Below the pieces are notes generated by a model. The model ran no database searches. It saw nothing but the letters and a program-made list of their open reading frames with translations, and had not been told where the DNA came from. Both the position numbers and the translations under genes were made by a program. Below are positions 1-6,951 of a stretch of 8,906 nucleotides of DNA, one piece after another. Every line of letters begins with the position of its first letter. The first letter of the stretch is position 1. Source of the DNA: Oscillospiraceae bacterium (GTDB lineage: Bacteria; Bacillota_A; Clostridia; Oscillospirales; Oscillospiraceae); contig CADAPN010000098.1 in assembly GCA_902789835.1 (NCBI GenBank), positions 1 through 8,906 of the forward strand, written 5' to 3'.

Positions 1-128
1 CACAGGCCGGATACTACAGTATCCTTGACCGGTACGAGTCTCTGCACTTATGCGGTTGAACCGCCGTGTACCGAACGGTACGCACGGTGGTGTGAGAGGA
101 GGGGCTGACTCAGCCCCTCCTACTCGAT
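1..128 (+). mobile_element. 3' end of a group II intron (domain V and domain VI; maturase gene lies off the left edge)
   Basis: Domain V is visible at about 61-90. CCGCCGTG (61-68) pairs with CACGGTGG (83-90) through one G-U pair. The two-base bulge C81-G82 sits on the 3' side, and TACC (69-72) pairs with GGTA (77-80) around a GAAC loop. Aligned to classical domain V, the catalytic triad is C62-G63-C64, the CGC form described for class C (IIC) introns, rather than AGC. Domain VI follows: 97-107 pairs with 111-121, A122 is left bulged as the expected branch-point adenosine, and GAG (94-96) pairs with CTC (123-125). The intron should end in AY at about 127-128, which places A122 seven bases from the end. 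A perfect six-pair hairpin at 9-24 (loop TACA) is probably the rest of domain IV or III. No reverse transcriptase reading frame is present, since it would lie upstream, outside the window. The exact 3' boundary and the class are inferred. Confidence 0.85.
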
Positions 129-196
129 TATCGTGATGAGCGTTGGTGCGATTGCCAGGTTATGACTACACAGTACCACGACGCATCCGGGATTCT
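129..196. other. Short non-coding gap between the intron and the end of uxaC
   Basis: These 68 bases are the 3' exon flank of the group II intron and the stretch just downstream of the last operon gene. I see no gene, no strong GC hairpin followed by a T tract on either strand, and no repeat. If the operon ends in an intrinsic terminator, it is not here; it could lie beyond the intron. Confidence 0.5.
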
Positions 197-1573
197 TTAC
201 AGCTCGAAGTAGCGCCGGGCATTCCGGTAGCAGATCCCCTCAACGATGGTTTTCAGCGTCTCGGGGTCGTTGGAATATTCGCCGTTTTCCACCCAGCCGC
301 CGATCAGGTCACAGAGAATGCGGCGGAAATACTCATGCCGCGCGTAACTGAGAAAGCTGCGGGAATCCGTGAGCATGCCCACGAAAGTGCAGAGCATGCC
401 CTCATTGGCGAGACTGGTCAGCTGCTCCCGCATCCCGCTTTTATGGTCATTAAACCACCAGGCGCTGCCGTGCTGGAGCTTGCCGAAGCAGCCGCCCTGG
501 AAGCAGGCCATGACGGTCTCGATCGCAGCGTTGTCGTTGGGGTTGAGCGAATAGAGGATGGTCTTCGGCAGCTCGTCCGTCTCGTCCAGAGTGTTTAAGA
601 ACGCGGCCAGATCCTTGACCGAGAACGGATCGCCGATGGAATCGATCCCCGCATCCGGGCCGAGCGCTTTGAAAACCCGGGAGGAATTGTCCCGGATCAC
701 GCCAAAGTGCAGCTGCATCACCACGCCGAGGCGATGATACTCCCTGCCCAGCGCAAGCAGCAGCGCGGTCTTAAACTGCTTCTGCTCCATCTCCGTGGGG
801 ATCTTGCCGGAGAGACGCTTTTGGAAGATCGCCTCAACCTCGGCATCTGTTGCGGGTACATAGGGCACAGCCTCCAGGCCGTGATCGGAGACCCGGCAGC
901 CCAGAGAGACGAAGAACGAAAGCCGCTCCTTGAGCGTCTCCTCAAGCTGTGCAAAGCTTTGGATGTTCCCCAGGCGTTTCAAGTATTCCAGATAATCCGC
1001 CTTCTCAATGCCCAGCGCCTTGTCCGGGCGGTAGGAGGGCAGAACCTTCACGTCAAAGGACGGATCCCCGGCAAGCTTTTCGTGCCATTCCAGGCTGTCC
1101 GCCGGATCGTCGGTGGTACAGAGCGCTTTGACGTTTGATCCTGCGATCAGTTTGCGGGCGGACAGGCCCTTCAGCTTTTCATTGCAAAGCTGCCAAACCT
1201 CCTCCGCCGTCTCGCCGCTCAGGACGCCCTCATATCCGAAATAGTTTTTCAGTTCCAGATGGCTCCAATGGAACAGCGGGTTGCCGATGGCAAGGGAGAT
1301 CGTCTCCGCCCACTTCTGAAACTTCTCCCGGTCAGGGGCATCGCCGGTAATGAACCGTTCATCCACGCCGACGGCGCGCATGAGCCGCCACTTGTAGTGG
1401 TCGCCGCCAAGCCACACCTGGGTGATATTTTCAAACCGCCGATCCTCGTAGATCTCCTGCGGGTTTAAGTGACAGTGGTAATCAATGATGGGCAGATCAG
1501 CGGCAAAGTCGTGATAGAGGTGCTTGGCCGTCTCGGTGGAGAGCAGGAAGTCCTTATCCATAAAAGACTTCAT
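197..1573 (-). CDS. uxaC: Glucuronate isomerase (uronate isomerase)
   Basis: Cytoplasmic isomerase converting D-glucuronate to D-fructuronate (the family also converts D-galacturonate to D-tagaturonate), the entry step of the Ashwell uronate pathway. The 458-residue protein is close to the family's usual length of about 470. Near the N-terminus it has the amidohydrolase-type metal motif IIDYHCHLNP, with H33 and H35. Further family blocks are CTTDDPADSLEWH, MQLHFGVIRDNSSR, GSAWWFNDHKSGM, and the C-terminal MLTDSRSFLSYARHEYFRR. The first ATG is preferred because AGAGG lies seven bases upstream, inside the last codons of kdgK; the next ATG (codon 5) lacks such a site. It is the last gene of the operon, four bases after the kdgK stop, which suggests translational coupling. 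The absence of uxaA and uxaB nearby makes glucuronate the likely substrate. Identification is firm. Confidence 0.95.
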   Translation of the reverse strand: MKSFMDKDFLLSTETAKHLYHDFAADLPIIDYHCHLNPQEIYEDRRFENITQVWLGGDHYKWRLMRAVGVDERFITGDAPDREKFQKWAETISLAIGNPLFHWSHLELKNYFGYEGVLSGETAEEVWQLCNEKLKGLSARKLIAGSNVKALCTTDDPADSLEWHEKLAGDPSFDVKVLPSYRPDKALGIEKADYLEYLKRLGNIQSFAQLEETLKERLSFFVSLGCRVSDHGLEAVPYVPATDAEVEAIFQKRLSGKIPTEMEQKQFKTALLLALGREYHRLGVVMQLHFGVIRDNSSRVFKALGPDAGIDSIGDPFSVKDLAAFLNTLDETDELPKTILYSLNPNDNAAIETVMACFQGGCFGKLQHGSAWWFNDHKSGMREQLTSLANEGMLCTFVGMLTDSRSFLSYARHEYFRRILCDLIGGWVENGEYSNDPETLKTIVEGICYRNARRYFEL

Positions 1574-1577
1574 ACAC

Positions 1578-2675
1578 TTACCTCTTCACTCTTGCGCCCG
1601 CGCCGCCCATGATGGCCTCGACCTCGTTGAGAGACGCCATGGAGGTGTCGCCCGGCGTGGTCATAGCCAGCGCGCCGTGGGCCGCGCCGTAGTTGACGGC
1701 CTTCTCCGCGTCGCCCGTGGTCATCAGGCCGTAGACCAGACCGGAGGCAAAGGAGTCCCCGCCGCCCACGCGGTCCATGATCTCCAGGCCGTTAAACTCC
1801 TTGGACTGATAAATCTCCCCGTCCGCCCAGCAGATGGCCTTCCAATCGTTGACGGTGGCGGTCTTGACGGTGCGGAGCGTAGTTGCCACGACTTTGAAGT
1901 TGGGGTAAGTCTCGGCGGCCTTGCCGATCATCTTCTTGTAGCCCTCGATATTCAGCTCCTTGAGGTTTTCATCGTTGCCCTCGATCTCAAAGCCCAGGCA
2001 GGCGGTAAAGTCCTCCTCGTTTCCGATCATCACGTCCACATACTTTGCCACCTCGCGGTTGACCTCGCGCGCCTTCTCCAGCCCGCCGATGGCGCTCCAC
2101 ATGGAGGGGCGGTAGTTGAGGTCGTAGGAGATGACGGTGCCGTACTTTTTGGCGATCTTGCAAGCCTCGATCACGGTCTTGCAGCTCTGCTCGGAGAGGG
2201 CCGCGTAGATGCCGCCGGTATGCAGCCAGCGCACGCCCAGCTTGCCGAAGATGTACTCGAAGTCAAAATCCTCGGGCGTGGCCTGGGAGATGGCGGTGTT
2301 GGCCCGGTCGGAGCAGCCCACGGCGCCCCGGATGCCGAAGCCTCGCTCGGTGAAGTTGATGCCGTTGCGGCAGATGCGGCCGATACCGTCTGTCTTCTTC
2401 CAGTAGATCAGGTCGGTGCTGACGCCGCCCTGTTCGATGAAGTCCTTCATCAGCCTGCCGACTTCGTTGTCGGCAAAGGCGGTGATGACGGCGGTGTCCA
2501 TGCCAAAGCACTTATGAAGGCCGCGGATGACGTTGTACTCGCCGCCGCCCTCCCAGGCGCGGAAGCTGCGGGCCGTGCGGATCCGCCCCTCGCCGGGGTC
2601 CAGACGCAGCATGATTTCCCCCAGGCTCACAGCATCAAAACGGCATTCTTCTCTCGGACGTAAATTCAGTTCCAT
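1578..2675 (-). CDS. kdgK: 2-keto-3-deoxygluconate kinase (PfkB family)
   Basis: Phosphorylates 2-keto-3-deoxygluconate (KDG) with ATP to KDPG, the substrate of the aldolase encoded just upstream. The 365-residue protein is a PfkB/ribokinase-fold sugar kinase. It has an N-terminal substrate-binding stretch (FDAVSLGEIMLRLDPGEG, then EGGGEYNVIRGL at about 42-53), a central YDLNYRPSMW block (about 184-193), IGNEEDF, and the C-terminal ATP/anion-hole signature DRVGGGDSFASG, in which D307 is the expected catalytic base. It is somewhat longer than the roughly 310-340 residues of many KdgK proteins, and the signature reads GGGD rather than the common GAGD. I chose the ATG ending at 2675 because it follows the aldolase stop by one base and has GAGGG six bases upstream. 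A start at 2699 would add eight residues that overlap the aldolase. Substrate assignment rests on context plus family; a related sugar kinase function cannot be excluded from sequence alone. Confidence 0.9.
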   Translation of the reverse strand: MELNLRPREECRFDAVSLGEIMLRLDPGEGRIRTARSFRAWEGGGEYNVIRGLHKCFGMDTAVITAFADNEVGRLMKDFIEQGGVSTDLIYWKKTDGIGRICRNGINFTERGFGIRGAVGCSDRANTAISQATPEDFDFEYIFGKLGVRWLHTGGIYAALSEQSCKTVIEACKIAKKYGTVISYDLNYRPSMWSAIGGLEKAREVNREVAKYVDVMIGNEEDFTACLGFEIEGNDENLKELNIEGYKKMIGKAAETYPNFKVVATTLRTVKTATVNDWKAICWADGEIYQSKEFNGLEIMDRVGGGDSFASGLVYGLMTTGDAEKAVNYGAAHGALAMTTPGDTSMASLNEVEAIMGGAGARVKR

Positions 2676-2676
2676 G

Positions 2677-3318
2677 TTAAGCCCTCGCTTCCTTGACAAT
2701 TTCTCTGGACTTTTTGCAGAGCTCCGTGATCTCGTCCCACTTTTGGTTGTCGATCAGATCGGCCGTGACCATATAGCTGCCGCCGCAGGCCGCGATGACC
2801 GGACTGGACAGGTACTCCTTCAGATTTTTCAGACTGATGCCGCCGGTGGGCATCACGTGGAACATGGGGAAAGGCGCTGAGAGTGCCTTGATCTTGGCAA
2901 GGCCCCCCGACTGCTCGGCGGGGAAAAATTTGATCACTTCCAGATTGTATTTGAGAGCCTGGTGATACTCGCTGGCGGTAGTGCAGCCGGGGAAAATGGG
3001 GATGCTCTTCTCCTGGGCATACTGGACCAACTCCGGGTCGAAGCCGGGCGTGACAATAAACTCGCCGCCCGCCGCGATGACAGCGTCGATCTGCTCGGTA
3101 CGCGTGACCGTTCCCGCGCCCACGATCATGTCGGAATTGGCTTCCTTCATAAGCTTGATGGCGATATCTGCCCCCGTAGCGCGGAAGGTGATCTCCGCCA
3201 CCGGCACACCGCCCGCGCAGAGGGCCCTGCCGAGATCGGCAGCGTCTCGCTCCGGGTGGTTGAGCTTGATGACCGGCACCACGCCGATCTCAGAAATTTT
3301 CTGATTGAAAGCGTTCAT
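2677..3318 (-). CDS. eda: 2-keto-3-deoxy-6-phosphogluconate (KDPG) aldolase
   Basis: Class I aldolase that splits KDPG into pyruvate and glyceraldehyde-3-phosphate, the last step of the uronate route. The 213-residue protein matches the usual Eda size and TIM-barrel order: VVPVIKLN, then VPVAEITFR with E42 as the general acid/base, MIVGAGTV, FIVTPGFDPELV, the FPGCTT phosphate-site segment, VIKFFPAEQSGG with Schiff-base K130, and MPTGGISLKNL near the C-terminus. The start is the ATG at 3316-3318, with a perfect AAGGAGG six bases upstream. The open frame continues to 3609, but the extra 97 codons read as Arg/Gly-rich shadow of the upstream reductase. The stop of that reductase (TAA) is fused to this ribosome binding site as TAAGGAGG, so translation is probably coupled. 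Some members of this family also cleave 4-hydroxy-2-oxoglutarate, but context favours KDPG. Confidence 0.95.
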   Translation of the reverse strand: MNAFNQKISEIGVVPVIKLNHPERDAADLGRALCAGGVPVAEITFRATGADIAIKLMKEANSDMIVGAGTVTRTEQIDAVIAAGGEFIVTPGFDPELVQYAQEKSIPIFPGCTTASEYHQALKYNLEVIKFFPAEQSGGLAKIKALSAPFPMFHVMPTGGISLKNLKEYLSSPVIAACGGSYMVTADLIDNQKWDEITELCKKSREIVKEARA

Positions 3319-3329
3319 TTTCTTCCTCC

Positions 3330-4181
3330 TTAAACGCCGCTGTAAGCGGAGAAACCGCCGTCGACGGGAATGGTCACACCGGTGATGAAGCCGGCAGCCT
3401 CGTTGTTGAGCAGGAACAGCAGCGCGCCGGAGAGCTCCTTGCTCTCGCCGAAGCGCCCCATGGGCGTGGCCGCCAGGATCTTGCCCGTGCGGGCCGTGGG
3501 AGTCCCGTCCTCGTTCCAGAGGAGCTTGGCGTTCTGGGCCGTGGAGAAGAAGCCCGGGGCAATCGCGTTGACGCGGATGCCCTGCCTGGAAAAGTGCACC
3601 GCCAGCCACTGGGTGAAGTTCGTCACCGCGGCCTTGGCCCCGGAATAGGCCGGGATCTTGGTCAGGGGGGTGAAGGCGTTCATGGAGCTGATGTTCAGAA
3701 TGCAGCAGCCCTCGCGTCCCAGCATCTGTCGGGCGAAGGCCTGGGTGGGGATCAGGGTGCCGAGGAAGTTGAGGTTGAAAACGCTCTCCACGCCCTCCTC
3801 GTCCAGATCGAAGAAGCTCTTGGTGTCGCTGTCGATGTCACCGTCTTCATAGTATTCCTTGTCTGTGGTGGCCTTGGGATTGTTGCCGCCGGCGCCGTTG
3901 ATGAGGATATCGCAGGGGCCGAGATCTGCCAGCACCTGCTCCGCCACGGCATAGGTCTGCGCCTTGTCCAGTACGTTGCAGCCATAAGCGATGGCAACGC
4001 CGCCCGCGGCGTTGATCTCGTCGGCGTATTTCTGCGCCTTCTCCTGGGTGCGGTTCAGAAGGGCCACCTTGGCGCCCGCGCGGGCCAGAACCTTCGCAAA
4101 TTCAGAGCAGAGCACGCCGCCCGCGCCCGTGACCACGGCCACCTTGCCGCTCAGATCGGTATTCAGTACGTTTTTCTCCAT
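3330..4181 (-). CDS. uxuB: SDR-family D-mannonate oxidoreductase (fructuronate reductase)
   Basis: Short-chain dehydrogenase/reductase predicted to reduce D-fructuronate to D-mannonate with NAD(P)H. The 283-residue sequence has the complete classical SDR set: a glycine-rich cofactor loop VVTGAGGVL (about 16-24), INGAGG (94-99) as the NNAG-type motif, and a catalytic Ser-Tyr-Lys set in NISS (S165/S166), Y179 and K183 (YSGAK). RVNAIAPGFF follows, with a C-terminal IPVDGGFSAY. A 20-30 residue insertion around 103-127 (rich in Asp/Glu) is typical of the mannonate-oxidoreductase type seen in Bacillota. It replaces the long-chain polyol-dehydrogenase UxuB of E. coli. It lies between uxuA (one base gap) and eda, which is the main argument for substrate. 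The ATG at 4179-4181 is preceded by AAGGAG inside the final codons of uxuA. Cofactor preference is not decided from sequence. Confidence 0.88.
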   Translation of the reverse strand: MEKNVLNTDLSGKVAVVTGAGGVLCSEFAKVLARAGAKVALLNRTQEKAQKYADEINAAGGVAIAYGCNVLDKAQTYAVAEQVLADLGPCDILINGAGGNNPKATTDKEYYEDGDIDSDTKSFFDLDEEGVESVFNLNFLGTLIPTQAFARQMLGREGCCILNISSMNAFTPLTKIPAYSGAKAAVTNFTQWLAVHFSRQGIRVNAIAPGFFSTAQNAKLLWNEDGTPTARTGKILAATPMGRFGESKELSGALLFLLNNEAAGFITGVTIPVDGGFSAYSGV

Positions 4182-4182
4182 G

Positions 4183-5268
4183 TCAGTTTTTCTCCTTATC
4201 CATCATATCCCAGGCGCCCAGCATGTACATGATGCCGAGGGCGCGGTCATACAGTCCGTAACCGGGGCGCACATTGCCCGGCTTCTCGTCCCAGAGGTGC
4301 CGCCCATGATCGGGGCGGATATAGCCCTCCCAACCGGCGTCGTGATAGGCACGCATAATATCGAGGATGCCGGTCTCGCCGTCGCAGTCCCGATGGCTGG
4401 CTTCGGAGAAGTCGCCGTTCGGAAAGTGCTTGACGTTGCGGATATGCGCGAAGGCGATGCGGTCGGCGTGTTTGCGGACGATCGCGGCCACGTCATTTGA
4501 AGGGTTGGCGTTGAGGCTGCCGGAGCAGAGCGTCAGGCAGTTGTACGGGTCGTCCACCATTTGCAGGAAGCGGTCTATACTTTCTGCGTCGATGAGCAGA
4601 CGGGGCAGGCCGAAGATGTCCCAGGGGGGATCGTCCATGTGAACAGCCATTTTGATGCCGGTCTCATGGCACACGGGCATCAGTCTTTCGAGGAAGTACT
4701 TGAAATTGGCCCAAAGCTTTTCTTTGGTTACATCCTTGTACTTCTCAAACAGCTCGTCAAGCTTCGCCATGCGCTCCGGCTCCCAGCCGGGGAAGGTCAT
4801 GTGATACTTCTCGGTGAAGCTCATCACATAATCGGCCATCTGCTTCGGGTCGTCCTGGATCATGTCCTTCTGGTAGTAGAGCGCCGTCGATCCGTCGCCG
4901 ACGGGATGGAACAGGTCGCTGCGGGTCCAGTCGAAGATGGGCATGAAATTGTAGCAGATGACCTTCACGCCGAAGGGGGCGAGGTTGCGGATGGTCTGGA
5001 TGTAGTTGTCGATGTAAGCGTCTCTTGAAGGCAGGCCGATTTTGATGTCGTCATGCACGTTCACGCTTTCGACTACGTCGCCGTTGAAGCCCGCGGCGGT
5101 AATCTGATCTATCACCTTTTTGATCTCTTCGGGCTGCCAGATCTCGCCGGGCATCTTATCGTGCAGCGCCCAGACGATGGTGCTCACCCCCGGTATCTGC
5201 CGGATATCCGACAGCTTGATTTTGTCATTCCCTTCGCCGTACCAGCGAAAGCCCATTTGCATCGGCAT
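4183..5268 (-). CDS. uxuA: Mannonate dehydratase
   Basis: Dehydrates D-mannonate to 2-keto-3-deoxygluconate in the cytoplasm using a divalent metal (Mn2+ or similar in the family). The 361-residue length is normal. Family blocks are MGFRWYGEGND at the start, STIVWALHDKMPGEIW (29-44), CYNFMPIFDWTRSDL (105-119), VHMDDPPWDIFGLPRL (209-224), LCSGSLNANPSNDV (247-260), AHIRNVKHFPNGDFSEASH (274-292) and YIRPDHGRHLWDE (316-328). By comparison with characterised members, the metal ligands are probably H210, C248, H275 and D320. The first ATG is supported by AAGGAGG seven bases upstream. The 45-bp gap to the preceding MATE gene is the longest in the operon and is AT-rich, so the uronate genes could have an internal promoter here. 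The stop lies one base from the start of uxuB. Confidence 0.95.
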   Translation of the reverse strand: MPMQMGFRWYGEGNDKIKLSDIRQIPGVSTIVWALHDKMPGEIWQPEEIKKVIDQITAAGFNGDVVESVNVHDDIKIGLPSRDAYIDNYIQTIRNLAPFGVKVICYNFMPIFDWTRSDLFHPVGDGSTALYYQKDMIQDDPKQMADYVMSFTEKYHMTFPGWEPERMAKLDELFEKYKDVTKEKLWANFKYFLERLMPVCHETGIKMAVHMDDPPWDIFGLPRLLIDAESIDRFLQMVDDPYNCLTLCSGSLNANPSNDVAAIVRKHADRIAFAHIRNVKHFPNGDFSEASHRDCDGETGILDIMRAYHDAGWEGYIRPDHGRHLWDEKPGNVRPGYGLYDRALGIMYMLGAWDMMDKEKN

Positions 5269-5312
5269 GGAATATCCTCCTTATTTCTGAAGACCGACAT
5301 ATTCTATATCAC

Positions 5313-5341
5313 ATTATAATTCGCAAAAAAGTCTCGTTTCC
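5313..5341 (-). promoter_or_regulatory. Possible internal promoter before uxuA
   Basis: On the minus strand a perfect TATAAT occurs at 5318-5313, overlapping the stop codon of the MATE gene and about 45 bases before the uxuA start. It is followed by a second AT-rich element (GATATAGAAT). The surrounding 45-bp gap is clearly more AT-rich than the flanking genes. No good -35 box is found at 16-18 bases (best candidate near 5336-5341 is GGAAAC), so this is a weak call based on the -10 match and its position. Confidence 0.3.
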
Positions 5342-6657
5342 TTGTATGCTCTGAACGCCATACAAACCGCGGCCACAACGGAGAGTGCATCGGCGGCTGT
5401 GTGCGCGGCGGCGATCCCCGTCAGCCCCATCCATGCGTGGAGCAGATAAAGCAGCGGGATCAGCAAAAGCCCCTGCCGCAACACGGAAGCCAGCGTGGCC
5501 TGGAAGGCGTGACCCGTTGCCTGCAGGAAGTTGGTGCTGAGATAGTAGAACCCGAGGAGCGGACTGACCGCGATGAGCCAGATCATGAGGCTGCCGCCGA
5601 GCGCAAGGTTTGTCGGATCCTGTAAAAAAAGCTTTAGCAGCGCTACGCGTCCGAAGAAGCAACCGACCGCAGAGAGCAGGCCGAAAGAAAAGCTCAGCAG
5701 CGCGGTCTTTCCCAGCGTTTCACGCAGCCGGTCACGGGCCTTCGCCCCGTAAGTGTAGGACAGCAGGGGCGACACACCCATACAGATCCCCATCTGCACC
5801 ATGGTGATCACCATCACCGAACGCCCCGCGGCGGCCATGGCCGCGATCGCGCCGGAGCCGTAGCTATGTAGAAGCCGATTGGAAAAGGTGGAGGCCAAAC
5901 CCGAGAGGATGCTGCTCGCACCGTTGGGAAGGCCTGTTGCCAGGACAGACGGGAGCCGGGGCAGCATGCCGCGCGCACAGGCTGGAGAGAGCCGAACGAC
6001 CGCACAGTTTCCGCGGATCGATCGGACGAGCAGTAGGGAAGCCGCCAAATTGCCGATCACCGTTGCCAGTGCCGCGCCGCTGACGCCCATATGAAGGGCC
6101 AGGATGAACAAGGGGTCCAACACCAGATTTGTCACCGTCCCGGCCATGTGGCTCATCATGCCGGGGATAATGACACCCTCGGCACGGACGATGGACGCTG
6201 TCGAGACAGAAAACAGCATCAGCGGCGATCCGATCGCGAGGATACGCAGATAGCGGACGGAATAAGTTAGCAGATCTTCCGTCGCGCCGAGGATATGCAG
6301 GGCAGGGGTGGAGAAAAGCAAAAGAAGAACGGCAAAGACGAGTCCGAAGCCAAGTGCCGTCCAGACGCATAGGCTGGCCAACGACGAGGCCTTTTCCCGC
6401 TCCCCTGCGCCGAGGGTGCGCGCGATCAGCGTGCAGCCGCCCGCGCCGATGGTCGTCGCCACTGCATTGGCCACGCTGAAAACAGGACCGACCACCGCCA
6501 CGGCTGCGACCTGAGTGTCGTCACCCAGCATGGCAATGAAAAACATGTCTGCCAGGTTGTAAACGACCATGACCAGAATGGTCAGAACAGAGGGAATCAC
6601 CAGGCTCCAGATCGCCGTCCAGACCGGCTTGTCCCGATATAAAGTCTCGTTCTCCAC
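5314..6657 (-). CDS. MATE family efflux transporter
   Basis: Integral membrane protein of the multidrug and toxic compound extrusion family, which exports organic compounds by Na+ or H+ antiport. The 447-residue sequence is standard size, with about 12 hydrophobic segments in two homologous halves. The first half contains LVIPSVLTILVMVVYNLADMF-like text (about 19-39), GDDTQVAAVAVVGP, and the cytoplasmic loop GGCTLIARTLGAGEREKA (about 73-90), all characteristic. The second half begins near LPSVLATGLPNGASSILSG and includes MGICMGVSPLLSYTYGAKARDRL. The start is GTG at 6655-6657, with AGGGGG seven bases upstream; the nearby ATG (6657-6659) is out of frame and the next in-frame Met is residue 30. 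It lies 33 bases after the GH1 pseudogene and 45 bases before uxuA, in the same direction. Substrate unknown. It is unexpected in a sugar-acid operon, where a MFS/TRAP/ABC importer would be normal. Confidence 0.9.
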   Translation of the reverse strand: MENETLYRDKPVWTAIWSLVIPSVLTILVMVVYNLADMFFIAMLGDDTQVAAVAVVGPVFSVANAVATTIGAGGCTLIARTLGAGEREKASSLASLCVWTALGFGLVFAVLLLLFSTPALHILGATEDLLTYSVRYLRILAIGSPLMLFSVSTASIVRAEGVIIPGMMSHMAGTVTNLVLDPLFILALHMGVSGAALATVIGNLAASLLLVRSIRGNCAVVRLSPACARGMLPRLPSVLATGLPNGASSILSGLASTFSNRLLHSYGSGAIAAMAAAGRSVMVITMVQMGICMGVSPLLSYTYGAKARDRLRETLGKTALLSFSFGLLSAVGCFFGRVALLKLFLQDPTNLALGGSLMIWLIAVSPLLGFYYLSTNFLQATGHAFQATLASVLRQGLLLIPLLYLLHAWMGLTGIAAAHTAADALSVVAAVCMAFRAYKETRLFCEL

Positions 6658-6690
6658 ATCCTCACCCCCTTTTTTGCAAAAAGCGTCAAT

Positions 6691-6951
6691 TTACTTCGTA
6701 TAAGTTCCAAGGAAGGCAAGGCTCTCCTTGGGCGTGCGCATCTGTGTGGCGCGGTCGACGGCGATGAGGCCGAAGGTCATGGAAAAGCCCTTCTGCCACT
6801 CGAAGTTGTCCATCAGGCTCCAGTACATATAGCCCTTGACGGGGATGCCATCTTTGACGCAGCTCTCCACACCGGCAAGCGCGCGGCGGATAAACTCCAC
6901 CCGGCGGCTGTCGTCTGAGACGGCCACGCCGTTTTCAGTCACGATCATCAT
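6691..6951 (-). pseudogene. C-terminal fragment of GH1 beta-glycosidase (nucleophile-bearing part)
   Basis: Eighty-six residues that continue the GH1 barrel in a different frame from the N-terminal part. The nucleophile motif IVTENG is at residues 3-8, with the catalytic glutamate at residue 6. It is followed by VEFIRRALAGVESCV and GYMYWSLMDNFEWQKGFSMTFGL, all diagnostic of the GH1 C-terminus. The fragment ends normally (TAA at 6691-6693). Its first ATG overlaps the end of the other frame by 17 bases, with AGGG four bases upstream, so reinitiation is conceivable. On its own it lacks most of the barrel. The disruption most likely makes the gene a pseudogene, unless it is an assembly error. Confidence 0.8.

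Noticed and set aside
143..598. Plus-strand open frame of 151 codons starting just after the intron end
   Set aside because: Nearly all of it is antisense to uxaC. It has no good ribosome binding site and no recognisable motif.
1524..2663. Plus-strand open frame of 379 codons opposite kdgK
   Set aside because: It is an antisense shadow of a well-supported kinase gene in GC-rich DNA. The translation is Ala/Gly/Val/Asp-rich without any family motif.
3319..3609. N-terminal extension of the KDPG aldolase frame up to 3609
   Set aside because: The extra 97 residues are Arg/Gly/His-rich shadow of the SDR gene. Eda has a perfect ribosome binding site before the ATG at 3318 and normal family length from there.
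3594..4232. Plus-strand open frame of 212 codons opposite the SDR gene
   Set aside because: It is an antisense shadow of a gene with a full SDR motif set, and shows no independent motif.
6669..6683. Dyad CTTTTTTGCAAAAAG between GH1 and MATE as a terminator
   Set aside because: The arms are only A/T with almost no loop and no GC stem. It lies just upstream of the MATE ribosome binding site, so termination is unlikely.
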